A stretch of 64,000 nucleotides of DNA from Roseburia hominis A2-183. Lineage in GTDB: Bacteria > Bacillota > Clostridia > Lachnospirales > Lachnospiraceae. The stretch lies in NCBI RefSeq assembly GCF_000225345.1, contig NC_015977.1:89501-153500 (forward strand), read 5' to 3'. The notes below the pieces were generated by a model. It was given only the letters and a program-made list of their open reading frames with translations, had not been told where the DNA came from and made no database searches. Each line of letters begins with the position of its first letter. The stretch's first letter is position 1. A program made the position numbers and the translations under genes. This document shows, piece by piece, positions 43,936 to 52,932 of this stretch.

Positions 43936-44597
43936 GGAACGCTATCGGAATCTGGAACTGCCGCAATAAGCATAGACCTCTTTGGGGTGATAAGTAATAT
44001 TATTAGAATACCAGAGAACAAAAAAGTTCCAGAATAAACAGACGGCGGGAAATTCTTTGAAGCAAAATTCACGTATTTCTTCCATGCCGTGGCTGGCATC
44101 CCATTCCGTGTCTTGGCCACGTTTGGACACTCACGGAGTGTGTCCGACAAGCCGCAGACAATGAGCGGACTTTCTGGTGTCCCTAATGGCACCTCTTCAC
44201 AGACAATATAAAACCGCGCGAACCGAAACTCGTTGCCATCTGCTATTAAAAATATGGCAGATGGCAATTCAAACATCGGCTTCGCGCGGTTATGTTTTGT
44301 TCGACATAAAGGTGGCATTTATGCCACCTGTTGTCTGGTGCCGCTAGGGACACACACAAAAGTCCTAAAATTGTCTGCTGGCTTGCGGACACAGTCCGTG
44401 GAGTGTTCCAAACTTGGAAAGACACGGATCATCACGGATGCCAGCTGCGGCATGGTTAGAAATACCGGATTTTGCGGTCAGAATTTGCCGCCGCATGTTT
44501 ATCTGGAACTTTTAAGTATCTATTTCTTATAATATTACTTATCAGAGCAAAGTACGCTATGCTTATTGCGACAGTTCCATTTTCTGACAGGCGTTCC
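43936..44597. repeat. Giant palindrome C
   Basis: 662-bp imperfect inverted repeat from GGAACGC (43936) to GCGTTCC (44597). The next layer is GGAACTGCCGCAATAAGCAT (from 43954) against its near-complement (to 44576), and arms pair along the whole length. Apex: AACCGCGCGAA (44212-44222) with TTCGCGCGGTT (44281-44291), inside it GCCATCTGC (44235-44243) with GCAGATGGC (44257-44265). An additional small palindrome GGTGGCATTTATGCCACC (44311) sits on the right arm. It fills the space between two convergent genes, 11 bp after one stop and 3 bp from the other. Confidence 0.9.
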
Positions 44598-44600
44598 TTT

Positions 44601-46004
44601 TTATTTTTCTATGTGTTTGCCGAGGAGCGCCTCTCTTTTGCGGAGGAGTCCGGGGACGACGGTCACAAAGACGATCGTCGTGACGACGGCAGCAACGACA
44701 TCGGAGAGCGGCTCGGCATAGAACATCGCCGGTGCGCCAAAGCGAATCGGCAAAAAGACTGCCAGCGCGATGTAGATCCCTTTGCGGAAGAAGGAAAGCG
44801 GCAGCGAGGCACACACGAGGCTCATGCCGGTCAGCCCGTCAACGAGCGCATATTGTACGGCAAGCGGTATGACGGAGAGCGTGTAGATGTGGATAAAATG
44901 CACCGTCATAGATCTGTAAGCGGCATTTTGCGTAAATAATCCGACGAAAATGCCTGCACTGACATCCCACTGGGCAAAAACGAACATGATGGTGCAGAAA
45001 AGCAGTGCCGTCTTTAAAATATGCTTCTCGGCAAGGCGGATGCGGGCGGTGTCGCCGGCGCCGTAGTTGTAGCCGAGCACCGACTGTGTCCCGCCGGAGA
45101 TTCCACCGAGCGGCATCGTGATAATCAGCATGAAGCTCTGCACAATCGTGTTGCAGGTTAAGAGCATGTCGCTGTCGGCGCCGCCGTAATTTTTCAACAT
45201 GACATTCTGGACGATGATCAACACATTGTCGAACAGGATGATCAAAAACGGCGTCAGTCCCAGCGTGAGGACATCGCGGCATACCGGGAGGGAGTAACCG
45301 CGGAACGTGATTTTCACCGGCACGGGACCGCGGAACAGAATGTACAGCGAAAATGCGCAGGAAACAGCCTGTGAGAGCACGGTGGCGACAGCTGCTCCGC
45401 GCACACCCATGTGCAGGGCGAAGATAAAGAGCGGGTCGAGCAGAATATTTAAAACGGCGCCGATGATGACGGAGACCATGCCCAGATTGGAAAATCCCTG
45501 ACAGATGATGAACTGGTTCAGCCCGAGCGAAAGCACGGCGAAGACGGTTCCGATCAGGTAAATGCGCATGTAGGTTTCTGCGTAGGGAAAAATGCGCTCC
45601 GTCGCGCCGAACCATACTAGCAGGGCGTCCTTGCACAGATACGCTCCGATGGTCAGGCAGACTGCCATGCCGATCAGAAGCACAAAGCAGTTGGCGAGGA
45701 TGGCGGAAGCGCCCTCCTTATTCTGTTCACCGGATTTGATGGAGAGTAACGGCGCTCCACCGTTCCCGATCCAGGCGGCAAACGCGGAGATCATCGTCAC
45801 GATCGGTCCGCAGATTCCCACGCCCGCGAGCGCAATGTCCCCGACGTTTGCAATATTTCCGATATACATGCGGTCGATAATGCTGTAGAGTACATTGACA
45901 AACTGGGCGAGCATTGCCGGAAGGGCAAGCCGGCGCACCAGCTGTGGGATGGGATCGCTCCCGAGATGATTGACTCTGACCGGATGTTTTCTCCTGATTT
46001 TCAC
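44601..46004 (-). CDS. MATE-family efflux transporter
   Basis: 467 residues, 12 membrane helices in two homologous halves. The N terminus PIPQLVRRLALPAMLAQFVN and LYSIIDRMYIGNIANVGDIA are typical of this multidrug and toxin extrusion group in Clostridia. The second half begins at the CRDVLTLGLTPFLIILFDNV segment. These pumps couple export of cationic compounds to Na+ or H+. The gene is divergent from an ABC exporter remnant, and its stop codon nearly touches palindrome C. Confidence 0.92.
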   Translation of the reverse strand: MKIRRKHPVRVNHLGSDPIPQLVRRLALPAMLAQFVNVLYSIIDRMYIGNIANVGDIALAGVGICGPIVTMISAFAAWIGNGGAPLLSIKSGEQNKEGASAILANCFVLLIGMAVCLTIGAYLCKDALLVWFGATERIFPYAETYMRIYLIGTVFAVLSLGLNQFIICQGFSNLGMVSVIIGAVLNILLDPLFIFALHMGVRGAAVATVLSQAVSCAFSLYILFRGPVPVKITFRGYSLPVCRDVLTLGLTPFLIILFDNVLIIVQNVMLKNYGGADSDMLLTCNTIVQSFMLIITMPLGGISGGTQSVLGYNYGAGDTARIRLAEKHILKTALLFCTIMFVFAQWDVSAGIFVGLFTQNAAYRSMTVHFIHIYTLSVIPLAVQYALVDGLTGMSLVCASLPLSFFRKGIYIALAVFLPIRFGAPAMFYAEPLSDVVAAVVTTIVFVTVVPGLLRKREALLGKHIEK

Positions 46005-46104
46005 ATTGGCACCTCTTTTGTATTCTCTATTTCACACGAAAAATCCCTGAAAAAAGAGTTTCTTCTATCATATATCAAAGCATGCAGGAAGATATTAGAA
46101 TCAA

Positions 46105-46524
46105 ATGTCCGAAAAGTCAAGAAAAAGTACGGCGGATGCCGCGATTGACCGGGGAAAAGAGAAATTCCCAATCTATGAGACGGTGAAAAATAAACTGGTC
46201 GAAACGCTCTCGTACGGGCAGAAGCGCATCGTATCGCTGATGTCTGCGGTTGTGACAGGCGCAAAATGCGTGATTATTGACGAGGCGACGGACGGACTGG
46301 ATATTGATAACCGAAAGCTGGTTGCGGATACCATACGCAGTGTCCGTGATGGCAGAAGTATCATTGTCATTGCGCATGATTTCTCATTTGCATCGGATGT
46401 CGCAGATACGCTTATTTTCCTAAAGGACGGGCGCTTTGCAGAAGTCGTGGAGAATGGAAGAGAGGAAGAAATCGGGCAGATTTATAAGAAACTGTATCAT
46501 GGGGAGGAGCGGGCAGATGTTTAG
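46105..46524 (+). pseudogene. ABC transporter ATPase lacking its N-terminal half
   Basis: 139 codons. It keeps the signature LSYGQKR, Walker B CVIIDEATDGLD and the switch histidine IIVIAHDFS, but has no Walker A or Q-loop. The frame is closed by a stop (TAG at 46096-46098) just upstream, and the preceding 100 bases to the MATE gene do not encode the missing part. It cannot bind ATP normally, so it is a remnant left by a deletion whose edge lies near 46100. An intact permease gene follows with an 8-base overlap. Confidence 0.82.
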
Positions 46525-47281
46525 AATGTTCTGGTATGAGATAAAAATGGATTTTCTGCGGTCGATCCGTTACCGGTTTGGGATGATTTCCGACTTATTG
46601 GTCTATTTCGCTTTGTTTACGGTATTTATGGTGACGGATTCCGGAAATTCTTACGCACAAACCTATCATTATGGAAATTACAAGGAACTGGTGCTTTTGG
46701 GATATGTTGCCTGGATCTATGCGATCTCGGCAATTTCCAATGTCGCGGGATCGCTGCAGAGCGAGCTGACACACGGAACCTTGTACAAGAAGGTATCCTC
46801 GAAATATCCGTTACAGTATCTGTTTGGAGGATTATATGTCTCCTCGGTACTGCTTGAGACGATTACGATTGTGATTGTTGTCATCATTTCAAAGTTCGTG
46901 TGGGGGATTGAATTTTCTTTTCATCCGGCGTTTCTGGTGCCGATTCTATTAGAATCCCTCGGAATGTACGGCATAGGTCTGATTGTGGCAGGTATCGCAA
47001 TTTACTTTAAGCGGACGGGAACGATCGTATTTCTGATACAGACCGCGCTTCTTTTTGTGACGGATACCGTGCCGACCAGTGATGCCATATTAAAGATTAC
47101 GCATTACATTCCGCTGACCAGATGTAACGAAATATTGCGTCAGATCGCGGTTGGCGGTGAATATACAGGCATGCTGCCGGGATTGTGTATCGTGGCGCTG
47201 GTGTGGCTGGTGATAGGAAGCGTGTTCTTTGATGTGATGCTAAAGCAGGCAAAGAAGCGGGGAAATCTGCTGTTCTATTAG
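46517..47281 (+). CDS. ABC-2 type permease, probably orphaned
   Basis: 254 residues from the ATG at 46517 (GGGGAGGAG upstream), six membrane helices, with an ABC-2 type cytoplasmic start (MFWYEIKMDFLRSIRYRFGM). Layout resembles DrrB/NodJ exporters. It overlaps the truncated ATPase by 8 bases, so the two were once one exporter. Unless it borrows another ATPase it is likely non-functional, although the reading frame is still clean. Confidence 0.82.
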   Translation: MFRMFWYEIKMDFLRSIRYRFGMISDLLVYFALFTVFMVTDSGNSYAQTYHYGNYKELVLLGYVAWIYAISAISNVAGSLQSELTHGTLYKKVSSKYPLQYLFGGLYVSSVLLETITIVIVVIISKFVWGIEFSFHPAFLVPILLESLGMYGIGLIVAGIAIYFKRTGTIVFLIQTALLFVTDTVPTSDAILKITHYIPLTRCNEILRQIAVGGEYTGMLPGLCIVALVWLVIGSVFFDVMLKQAKKRGNLLFY

Positions 47282-47340
47282 TGGACGGTCAGGAAATGGC
47301 TTAAATGCAGAATAGAACCTTATAATTAAATGTAGATATA

Positions 47341-47376
47341 AAAAAGACAGGAGGAAAGACGCCCTACTGTCTTTTT
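47341..47376. terminator. Bidirectional-looking terminator
   Basis: AAAAAGACAG (47341-47350) pairs with CTGTCTTTTT (47367-47376), with a G+C-containing interior and A and T runs on the two sides. It closes the ABC remnant operon. Confidence 0.65.
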
Positions 47377-47523
47377 CCTTTCTTCATCAAATCTTAATGA
47401 ATTCACTTCTTTTAACTTCATAAACATTCCGCTACAATAAAATCAGAATCAAAAAGCGTCAAATAGCGGCAGGCGGCATGTGCGGCGCGGCTTGCGGGGA
47501 GTTTACGCGGAAAAGGGGAGAAA

Positions 47524-48219
47524 ATGTACAACATACTGGTGTGTGACGATGAAAAGGACATCGTGTCGGCTCTGGAAATCTATCTGACGGCGGACGGCTA
47601 TCAGGTATTTACGGCATACAACGGAAGGGAAGCCGTAGATATATTAAATAAGGAAGAAATCCATCTCGTGCTCATGGACATCATGATGCCGGAGATGAAC
47701 GGTATCTCTGCCATGGTGAAGATCCGTGAGAAAAGCAACGTGCCGGTCATCCTTTTGACGGCGAAGAGCGAGGACACCGATAAGATTCTGGGACTGACGG
47801 TGGGAGCAGACGATTATGTGACGAAACCTTTTAACCCGGTGGAACTGCAGGCGCGGGTAAAATCACAGCTGCGGCGCTATATGCAGCTTGGTGGCAGTAT
47901 GAAGCAGGAACGGGATGTGCTTGCCATCGGCGGGATTGAACTGTGCGACCGCACAAAGGAGGTCACGCTCGACGGGGAGCCGGTATCGCTCACGCGCACG
48001 GAATACGATATTTTAAAACTTTTGATGGAACACCCGGGGGAAGTATTTTCGCCGAACCAGATCTATGAGCAGGTGTGGCGGGACAATCCCTACGGCACGG
48101 AGAATACGGTCGCGGTACATATAAGGCATTTGCGGGAAAAGGTGGAGTATAACCCGGCGGAGCCGCGCTACTTGAAAGTCGTGTGGGGACGGGGCTATAA
48201 AATGGAGGAAACAGTGTGA
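47524..48219 (+). CDS. VanR-like OmpR-family response regulator
   Basis: 231 residues. Receiver domain with D52 (LVLMDIMMPEMNG), EDT/K region DYVTKPFNPVEL, and a C-terminal winged helix with NTVAVHIRHLREKVE and VVWGRGYKME. The start is preceded by AAGGGGAG. The kinase gene overlaps its end by four bases. VanR-like regulators respond to cell-wall stress; the VanW-type gene downstream fits a cell-envelope role. Confidence 0.92.
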   Translation: MYNILVCDDEKDIVSALEIYLTADGYQVFTAYNGREAVDILNKEEIHLVLMDIMMPEMNGISAMVKIREKSNVPVILLTAKSEDTDKILGLTVGADDYVTKPFNPVELQARVKSQLRRYMQLGGSMKQERDVLAIGGIELCDRTKEVTLDGEPVSLTRTEYDILKLLMEHPGEVFSPNQIYEQVWRDNPYGTENTVAVHIRHLREKVEYNPAEPRYLKVVWGRGYKMEETV

Positions 48220-50621
48220 GAAACAGAAAAGACAGTGTGGGAGCAAAAGCGGCAGCGTGGGTCGGCATCACGCTCGGTGCGGTGGTATTTTTCACAGGGG
48301 CTGCCGGCGTGTTGCTTATGGATCAGGCGGGCGTGTATGAGATGTCGCGCGAGCAGTTCCTTACAAAGAGTTATCAGAGTGTTGCAGATCAGTATGCCAT
48401 CCGGTCGCTGGATTACAGTGTGAACATGGAAAATGGTGCAAAACCGGAAAATAATCGGTGGAATGACACGTATTTCCGCTATGGAATCATTGAAGCGGAA
48501 AATATTGATTCCGTAGATCTCAACGAATCGTACACTTATGTGGAGCGCAATTTTGATGAGAAGGTCACAAGGGATAAGCTGTACTGCAAAAGCTATGACA
48601 TCAATGAGGTGACACGCTACGATTACAGCATGACGCTGTGGGGCGGGTACAGCCTCTACACGGATGGCGGAGATTACGCTGCGCAGGTGGAGATTGAGAA
48701 GCGGTGTTACAATGCGGATGACGGCATATTTTATTATGAAACGCCGGACGCATACATCCCGGTAAAACATGTGAGCATTCTGATGCTGTCGCCGGATCTG
48801 GCGACAGGCTATGATTACACGTATGACGCAGATGTAGGAAAATATCTGGATCTCCATGCGTACAGCGGGACCTATGTGACATTCGACGATGCAGACAGTC
48901 TGAGCGAAAACACGGGATTTCAGACGGTCGACTGGACGAACAGTGTGATTCTGGACGGAGTCACCTGCGGTGAGCTTGTGGGAATACCGGTCACTGTAAT
49001 CGGGAACTCTGATCTGGAGCAAAAGGGAAGCGATGCCAGGACAACGTACCAGCTTACTGACGGCATGCTGCAGATGAACTACACGGCGGAATCACTGCAC
49101 CGGAAATACTGGGTAGTCACGATTCTTCCGGAGAATGTGCCGCTTGGCTGGAGTGACGATTTGTTTGTGCAGGTGACGACGCTTACGGCGCTGATGTATG
49201 GCGTCCGCTATGCCATTTTCCCGATTCTGGCGGCGGCATTTGTGCTTGCCGTATTCTGCCTGGTGTGGCTGGTGCGGTCGGCGGGGCATCACGCGGGAGA
49301 GGACGGGATTACGCTTACCTGGCTGGATGGCATGCCGCTTGATGTGTATCTCGGATTTGCGCTGGTGGCGGAGGGATTTCTGTTTCTGATCCTGATGGAA
49401 GCTGTCAACGGCAGAAATGCTGCAGTGCCGATGCTTGTCGGGGTTTTGTTTTGCCTCATAGCGGGAGGGTGGATTGCGCTTCTGTCGCTGCTGACCTTTG
49501 CTGCGCGCGTGAAAGCCGGGGCATGGTGGAAAAATACCGTCGTCTACATGGCGCTTGGCGTGATCGGCAGGCTTTGCGGCGCGGTGACCCGGAATCTGCC
49601 TCTTTTCCTAAGGGCGGTGCTTGTTTTTGGCATTGCCATGATGGCGGAAGCGCTTGCCGGCACGCTTCATACAGGAAGCAGCATGGGAGCGGGCTGGCGG
49701 TTTGTAAAAGTCGTAGAGTTTGCATGCATCTTCTGGGGAGTTTTACAGATGAAGCGTCTCGCAGAGGGAGGCGAACGCCTTGCGGAGGGCGATATGGAGC
49801 ACCCGGTCGATACGACGCACATGTACCGGGATTTAAAGGAACACGGCGAGCACCTCAACAGCATCCAGACGGGTATGGCAAAGGCGGTTGCCGAGAGCGT
49901 GAAGAGTGAGCGGTTTAAGACGGAACTCATCACGAACGTCTCGCACGATATTAAGACGCCGCTTACTTCCATCATCAATTATGTGGATCTTCTGGAAAAA
50001 GAGGAGCTTTCCAATGAGACGGCAGAGGGGTATCTGGAAGTGTTAGAGCGTCAGTCAAACCGGCTGAAAAAGCTGATTGAGGATCTGATCGAGGCGTCGA
50101 AAGCTTCCACGGGCAATCTCGCCGTGCATCTGGAAAAACTCGAGGCGGGCGTCTCTGTGGTGCAGATCGTCGGAGAATTCGAGGACAAACTGAACGCCGC
50201 AGATCTGACGCTGCTGATCCAGAAGCCGGAGACGCCGGTGTATGTGATGGCGGACGGCAGACATTTCTGGCGCGTGATTGACAACCTGATGAACAATATC
50301 TGCAAATATGCACAGCCGGGCACGCGGGTATACGTGGATCTGCGGGAGAATGGCGGGCAGGTGGAACTCATTTTCCGGAATACGTCGCGCTACCCGCTCA
50401 ACATATCCAGTGAGGAACTTATGGAGCGTTTTGTCCGCGGGGACGAATCGCGCAATACCGAGGGAAGCGGACTCGGTATCTCCATTGCAAAGAGCCTGAT
50501 GGAACTGATGGGCGGCAGCTTTATGCTCTATGTGGACGGCGATCTCTTTAAGGTTGTGCTTGGATTTGCACAAATGGAGGAAGAAAAAGAACCACTTGAT
50601 GAAGATAAAAGCGGAAAATAG
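48216..50621 (+). CDS. Large multi-helix sensor histidine kinase
   Basis: 801 residues, unusually long. A first helix (about 12-35) is followed by an extracytoplasmic region of about 270 residues, then six or so further helices (about 320-505) and a HAMP-like linker. HisKA has TNVSHDIKTPLTSIINYVDL, and HATPase_c ends in GSGLGISIAKSLMELMGG. The acidic, tyrosine-rich external part (DYSVNMENGAKPENNRWNDT) may sense wall or ion signals. It forms a pair with the response regulator through a four-base overlap. Confidence 0.88.
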   Translation: MRNRKDSVGAKAAAWVGITLGAVVFFTGAAGVLLMDQAGVYEMSREQFLTKSYQSVADQYAIRSLDYSVNMENGAKPENNRWNDTYFRYGIIEAENIDSVDLNESYTYVERNFDEKVTRDKLYCKSYDINEVTRYDYSMTLWGGYSLYTDGGDYAAQVEIEKRCYNADDGIFYYETPDAYIPVKHVSILMLSPDLATGYDYTYDADVGKYLDLHAYSGTYVTFDDADSLSENTGFQTVDWTNSVILDGVTCGELVGIPVTVIGNSDLEQKGSDARTTYQLTDGMLQMNYTAESLHRKYWVVTILPENVPLGWSDDLFVQVTTLTALMYGVRYAIFPILAAAFVLAVFCLVWLVRSAGHHAGEDGITLTWLDGMPLDVYLGFALVAEGFLFLILMEAVNGRNAAVPMLVGVLFCLIAGGWIALLSLLTFAARVKAGAWWKNTVVYMALGVIGRLCGAVTRNLPLFLRAVLVFGIAMMAEALAGTLHTGSSMGAGWRFVKVVEFACIFWGVLQMKRLAEGGERLAEGDMEHPVDTTHMYRDLKEHGEHLNSIQTGMAKAVAESVKSERFKTELITNVSHDIKTPLTSIINYVDLLEKEELSNETAEGYLEVLERQSNRLKKLIEDLIEASKASTGNLAVHLEKLEAGVSVVQIVGEFEDKLNAADLTLLIQKPETPVYVMADGRHFWRVIDNLMNNICKYAQPGTRVYVDLRENGGQVELIFRNTSRYPLNISSEELMERFVRGDESRNTEGSGLGISIAKSLMELMGGSFMLYVDGDLFKVVLGFAQMEEEKEPLDEDKSGK

Positions 50622-50661
50622 ATACAAATGCAATTTTTCTGACACTTTCTGAAAACTTTGC

Positions 50662-50690
50662 TTGTTTTTTGATAAACCCTCTGTTACAAT
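50662..50690 (+). promoter_or_regulatory. Sigma-A promoter of the VanW gene
   Basis: TTGTTT (50662-50667), 17-bp spacer, TACAAT (50685-50690), giving a leader of about 100 bases before the ATG at 50795. Confidence 0.55.
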
Positions 50691-50794
50691 GCAAAAAAAG
50701 ACAGAACCGCAGGAAACGGAAAGAATGCACACAGGAGAAAGACAGAAGGAAGGCGGTCTGTGAGGAAACTGTGGTTACGTTCGGAGGAAGAGTT

Positions 50795-51742
50795 ATGAGA
50801 GCTGTGAAAAAGGAATGGTTATTAGGAATGTTGTGTGTGCTGTCTGGCGTGATGCTTATGGTGATGCATCCGGTACAGGCACAGGCAGGGCAGGCGGATC
50901 GCGCGGCGTACCGTGCGGTGTTTGACGCATCCTATTACAGTGCGGCGTATCCGGATGTGGCGGCAGCCTATGGAAATAATGCAGATGCGCTTCTGAACCA
51001 TTTCATCAGCTTTGGCGTGAAGGAAGGCCGCAATGCCAGCGCGGAATTTAATCCGCAGGCATACAGACAGCGTTATGAGGATCTGCAGGCGGCGTTCGGC
51101 AGCGACATGGCGGCTTACTGCAGACATTATGTGGCATATGGAAAAGCCGAGGGCAGAAACGGCAGCGCGGACGGACAGCCGGTGGTGGCAGTACAGCAGG
51201 CAGACAGCCAGGCGCAGCAGACGGACAGCCAGACTGGGACACAGAACAATGGGACAGCGCAGAGCAGTGCACCGGCACAGAGCACGCAGCAGGCATCCGG
51301 CACGGTGATCGGTACCTGTACGACTTCTTATGTTGACAATATTCCGCGCGCAACAAACGTGGCGCTTGCGGCACAGCGCATTAACGGCACGGTGGTACAG
51401 CCGGGCGGCAGCTTTTCTTTCAGCAATACCATCTTACCGCGCACATCTGCGAACGGATATGTGACGGCTCCGATCTATGTGAGCGGCAAAAAGGGCACCG
51501 GCACCGGCGGCGGTGTGTGCCAGGTATCGTCCACACTGTATGCGGCGATGGTATATGCGGGACTTCCGGCAACGGAGCGCCATGCACATTCCCTTCCGGT
51601 AGACTATCTTCCGGCGGGACTTGACGCGACGATTGCAGGCAGCTATCTGGATCTGAAGTTTACGAATACATTTTCACAGCCGCTGCTGATTCAGGCATCA
51701 GCGAATGGCGGAACACTGACCGTGACACTCGTATTGCAGTGA
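50795..51742 (+). CDS. Secreted VanW-domain protein with two cell-surface repeats
   Basis: 315 residues from the ATG at 50795 (GGAGGA upstream). A signal peptide (KKEWLLGMLCVLSGVMLMVM and ending near AQA) precedes two 40-residue repeats (FDASYYSAAYPDVAAAYG... and FNPQAYRQRYEDLQAAFG..., each ending in EGRN). A Q/T-rich linker follows, then a VanW domain (about 205-315) with NVALAAQRINGTVVQPGGSF and GGGVCQVSSTLYAA. VanW is associated with glycopeptide resistance loci, but its reaction is unknown. No sorting signal. Confidence 0.88.
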   Translation: MRAVKKEWLLGMLCVLSGVMLMVMHPVQAQAGQADRAAYRAVFDASYYSAAYPDVAAAYGNNADALLNHFISFGVKEGRNASAEFNPQAYRQRYEDLQAAFGSDMAAYCRHYVAYGKAEGRNGSADGQPVVAVQQADSQAQQTDSQTGTQNNGTAQSSAPAQSTQQASGTVIGTCTTSYVDNIPRATNVALAAQRINGTVVQPGGSFSFSNTILPRTSANGYVTAPIYVSGKKGTGTGGGVCQVSSTLYAAMVYAGLPATERHAHSLPVDYLPAGLDATIAGSYLDLKFTNTFSQPLLIQASANGGTLTVTLVLQ

Positions 51743-52089
51743 TTGCCATTGCGCAGTGAATTGGCTGATACACAGTGAAACGGTTTTTATACAGCGAATT
51801 GGCTGATGCACAGTGAAATTGTTTTTGCACAGTAATGGTATCTGCGGGTAAGCAGGTGCTTGTATTCAAATGAATGGATTCATATACATTATTTTGCAGG
51901 GGATTGCATCTGCGCCTTAAGAATGACTCTGAGGGCAGATCAATGCCCTTGTTTTGGTGCCGTCAATGATGAAAATAAGACGAAATCTTTTTATCTCATA
52001 AAAATTATCACTAAGGAAAAAACCAAATCATCCGATATATTGACTAGAAAAGTTATTTTTGCGTTACAGAATAGAAAGGAGATGCCATT
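51743..52089 (+). other. Gap with two 39-bp repeats before the flagellar operon
   Basis: 347 bases. Two direct repeats occupy 51753-51829: each has CAGYGAATTGGCTGATRCAC followed by AGTGAAAYxG and a T run, with a third partial copy at 51830. They are not palindromic. The rest is A+T-rich and contains the sigma-28 promoter at 52012-52038. No terminator with a clear stem is evident after the VanW gene. Confidence 0.6.
52012..52038 (+). promoter_or_regulatory. Sigma-28 promoter of flgM operon
   Basis: TAAG (52012-52015), 15 bp, TCCGATAT (52031-52038). It shares the -10 TCCGATAT and 15-bp spacing with the flaG and flagellin promoters in this window. Confidence 0.72.
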
Positions 52090-52371
52090 ATGCGAGTAGA
52101 AGCGTATAACAGCGTGGCACAGATTTATAAGACAAACAGAGCAGCCGGGGCATCCGCAGCAGCAAAGACTGAGAAGAGCCGGGATCAGGTTGAGATCTCT
52201 TCCATAGGATATGATTATCAGATCGCAAAGCAGGCAGTAGCCGAGACTTCTGACATCAGAGAGGACAAGGTGGCGGCGCTCTCCGCAAAGGTGAAATCCG
52301 GCACTTACGATGTGAGCAACGAGGCTTTTGCAGAGAAGCTTCTGGAGAAATATCGTTCCTTTATGCTGTAG
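52090..52371 (+). CDS. flgM: Anti-sigma-28 factor FlgM
   Basis: 93 residues, normal length. The C-terminal half carries the sigma-binding part, with DKVAALSAKVKSGTYDVSNE followed by AFAEKLLEKY. FlgM holds the flagellar sigma factor until the hook is complete and FlgM is exported. AAAGGAGATG precedes the ATG. It heads the late flagellar operon behind a sigma-28 promoter, giving a negative feedback loop. Confidence 0.93.
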   Translation: MRVEAYNSVAQIYKTNRAAGASAAAKTEKSRDQVEISSIGYDYQIAKQAVAETSDIREDKVAALSAKVKSGTYDVSNEAFAEKLLEKYRSFML

Positions 52372-52394
52372 GATAAGAGAAATGAGGGCAGATT

Positions 52395-52907
52395 GTGGCT
52401 AGTTTAATGGAAGAACTTCTGGGAGTTCTGGAAAAAGAAGAAACGGAATATCTGACGCTGATTGATCTCGCGGATGTGAAGAGCCAGGCGATTATCAAAG
52501 CGGACATTGCGAAGCTTGGCGAGGTGACGGAGAAGGAGCAGGAGGCGGCGAGCACCCTGTTAAACCTGTCGAACAAGCGCACGCAGGTGCTTAATGACAT
52601 GGCGACGGTTCTCGGGAAAAAGCCGGAGCAGATGACGATCAACCGTATGATCGGTTATCTGGAGAACCAGCCCAGAGAGCAGCAGATGCTTGCGGAGCGC
52701 CGGGACAGACTTTTAGAAGTGGGAACGAAGATGCAGACATTGAACCATCAGAACGAGGCCCTTTTAAAGCAGGCGATGGAGATGGTGGAATTTGACCTTA
52801 CGCTGCTAAAGAGCATGCGGCAGGCGCCGGAGACCGCTAATTACAATAAAAACGCCTATAATACAGGAGACCTGCTTGGCGGCAGCGGATTTGACGCGAA
52901 GCAGTAG
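52395..52907 (+). CDS. flgN: FlgN-type flagellar chaperone
   Basis: 170 residues, mostly long helices. Typical FlgN features: ELLGVLEKEETEYLTLIDLA at the start and an internal heptad region up to about 150. It guards the hook-filament junction proteins FlgK and FlgL before export, and its gene lies directly before flgK. A GTG start at 52395 is used, with GAGGG upstream; an ATG 12 bases downstream has no ribosome site. Confidence 0.87.
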   Translation: MASLMEELLGVLEKEETEYLTLIDLADVKSQAIIKADIAKLGEVTEKEQEAASTLLNLSNKRTQVLNDMATVLGKKPEQMTINRMIGYLENQPREQQMLAERRDRLLEVGTKMQTLNHQNEALLKQAMEMVEFDLTLLKSMRQAPETANYNKNAYNTGDLLGGSGFDAKQ

Positions 52908-52932
52908 ATAGAGCAGCACGGAGGAAGATACC

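Noticed and set aside
43896..44318. Open frames of 70-140 codons inside the palindromes
   Set aside because: They are not conserved as proteins between copies in a consistent frame, are interrupted between copies, and lack ribosome sites; base pairing explains the conservation.
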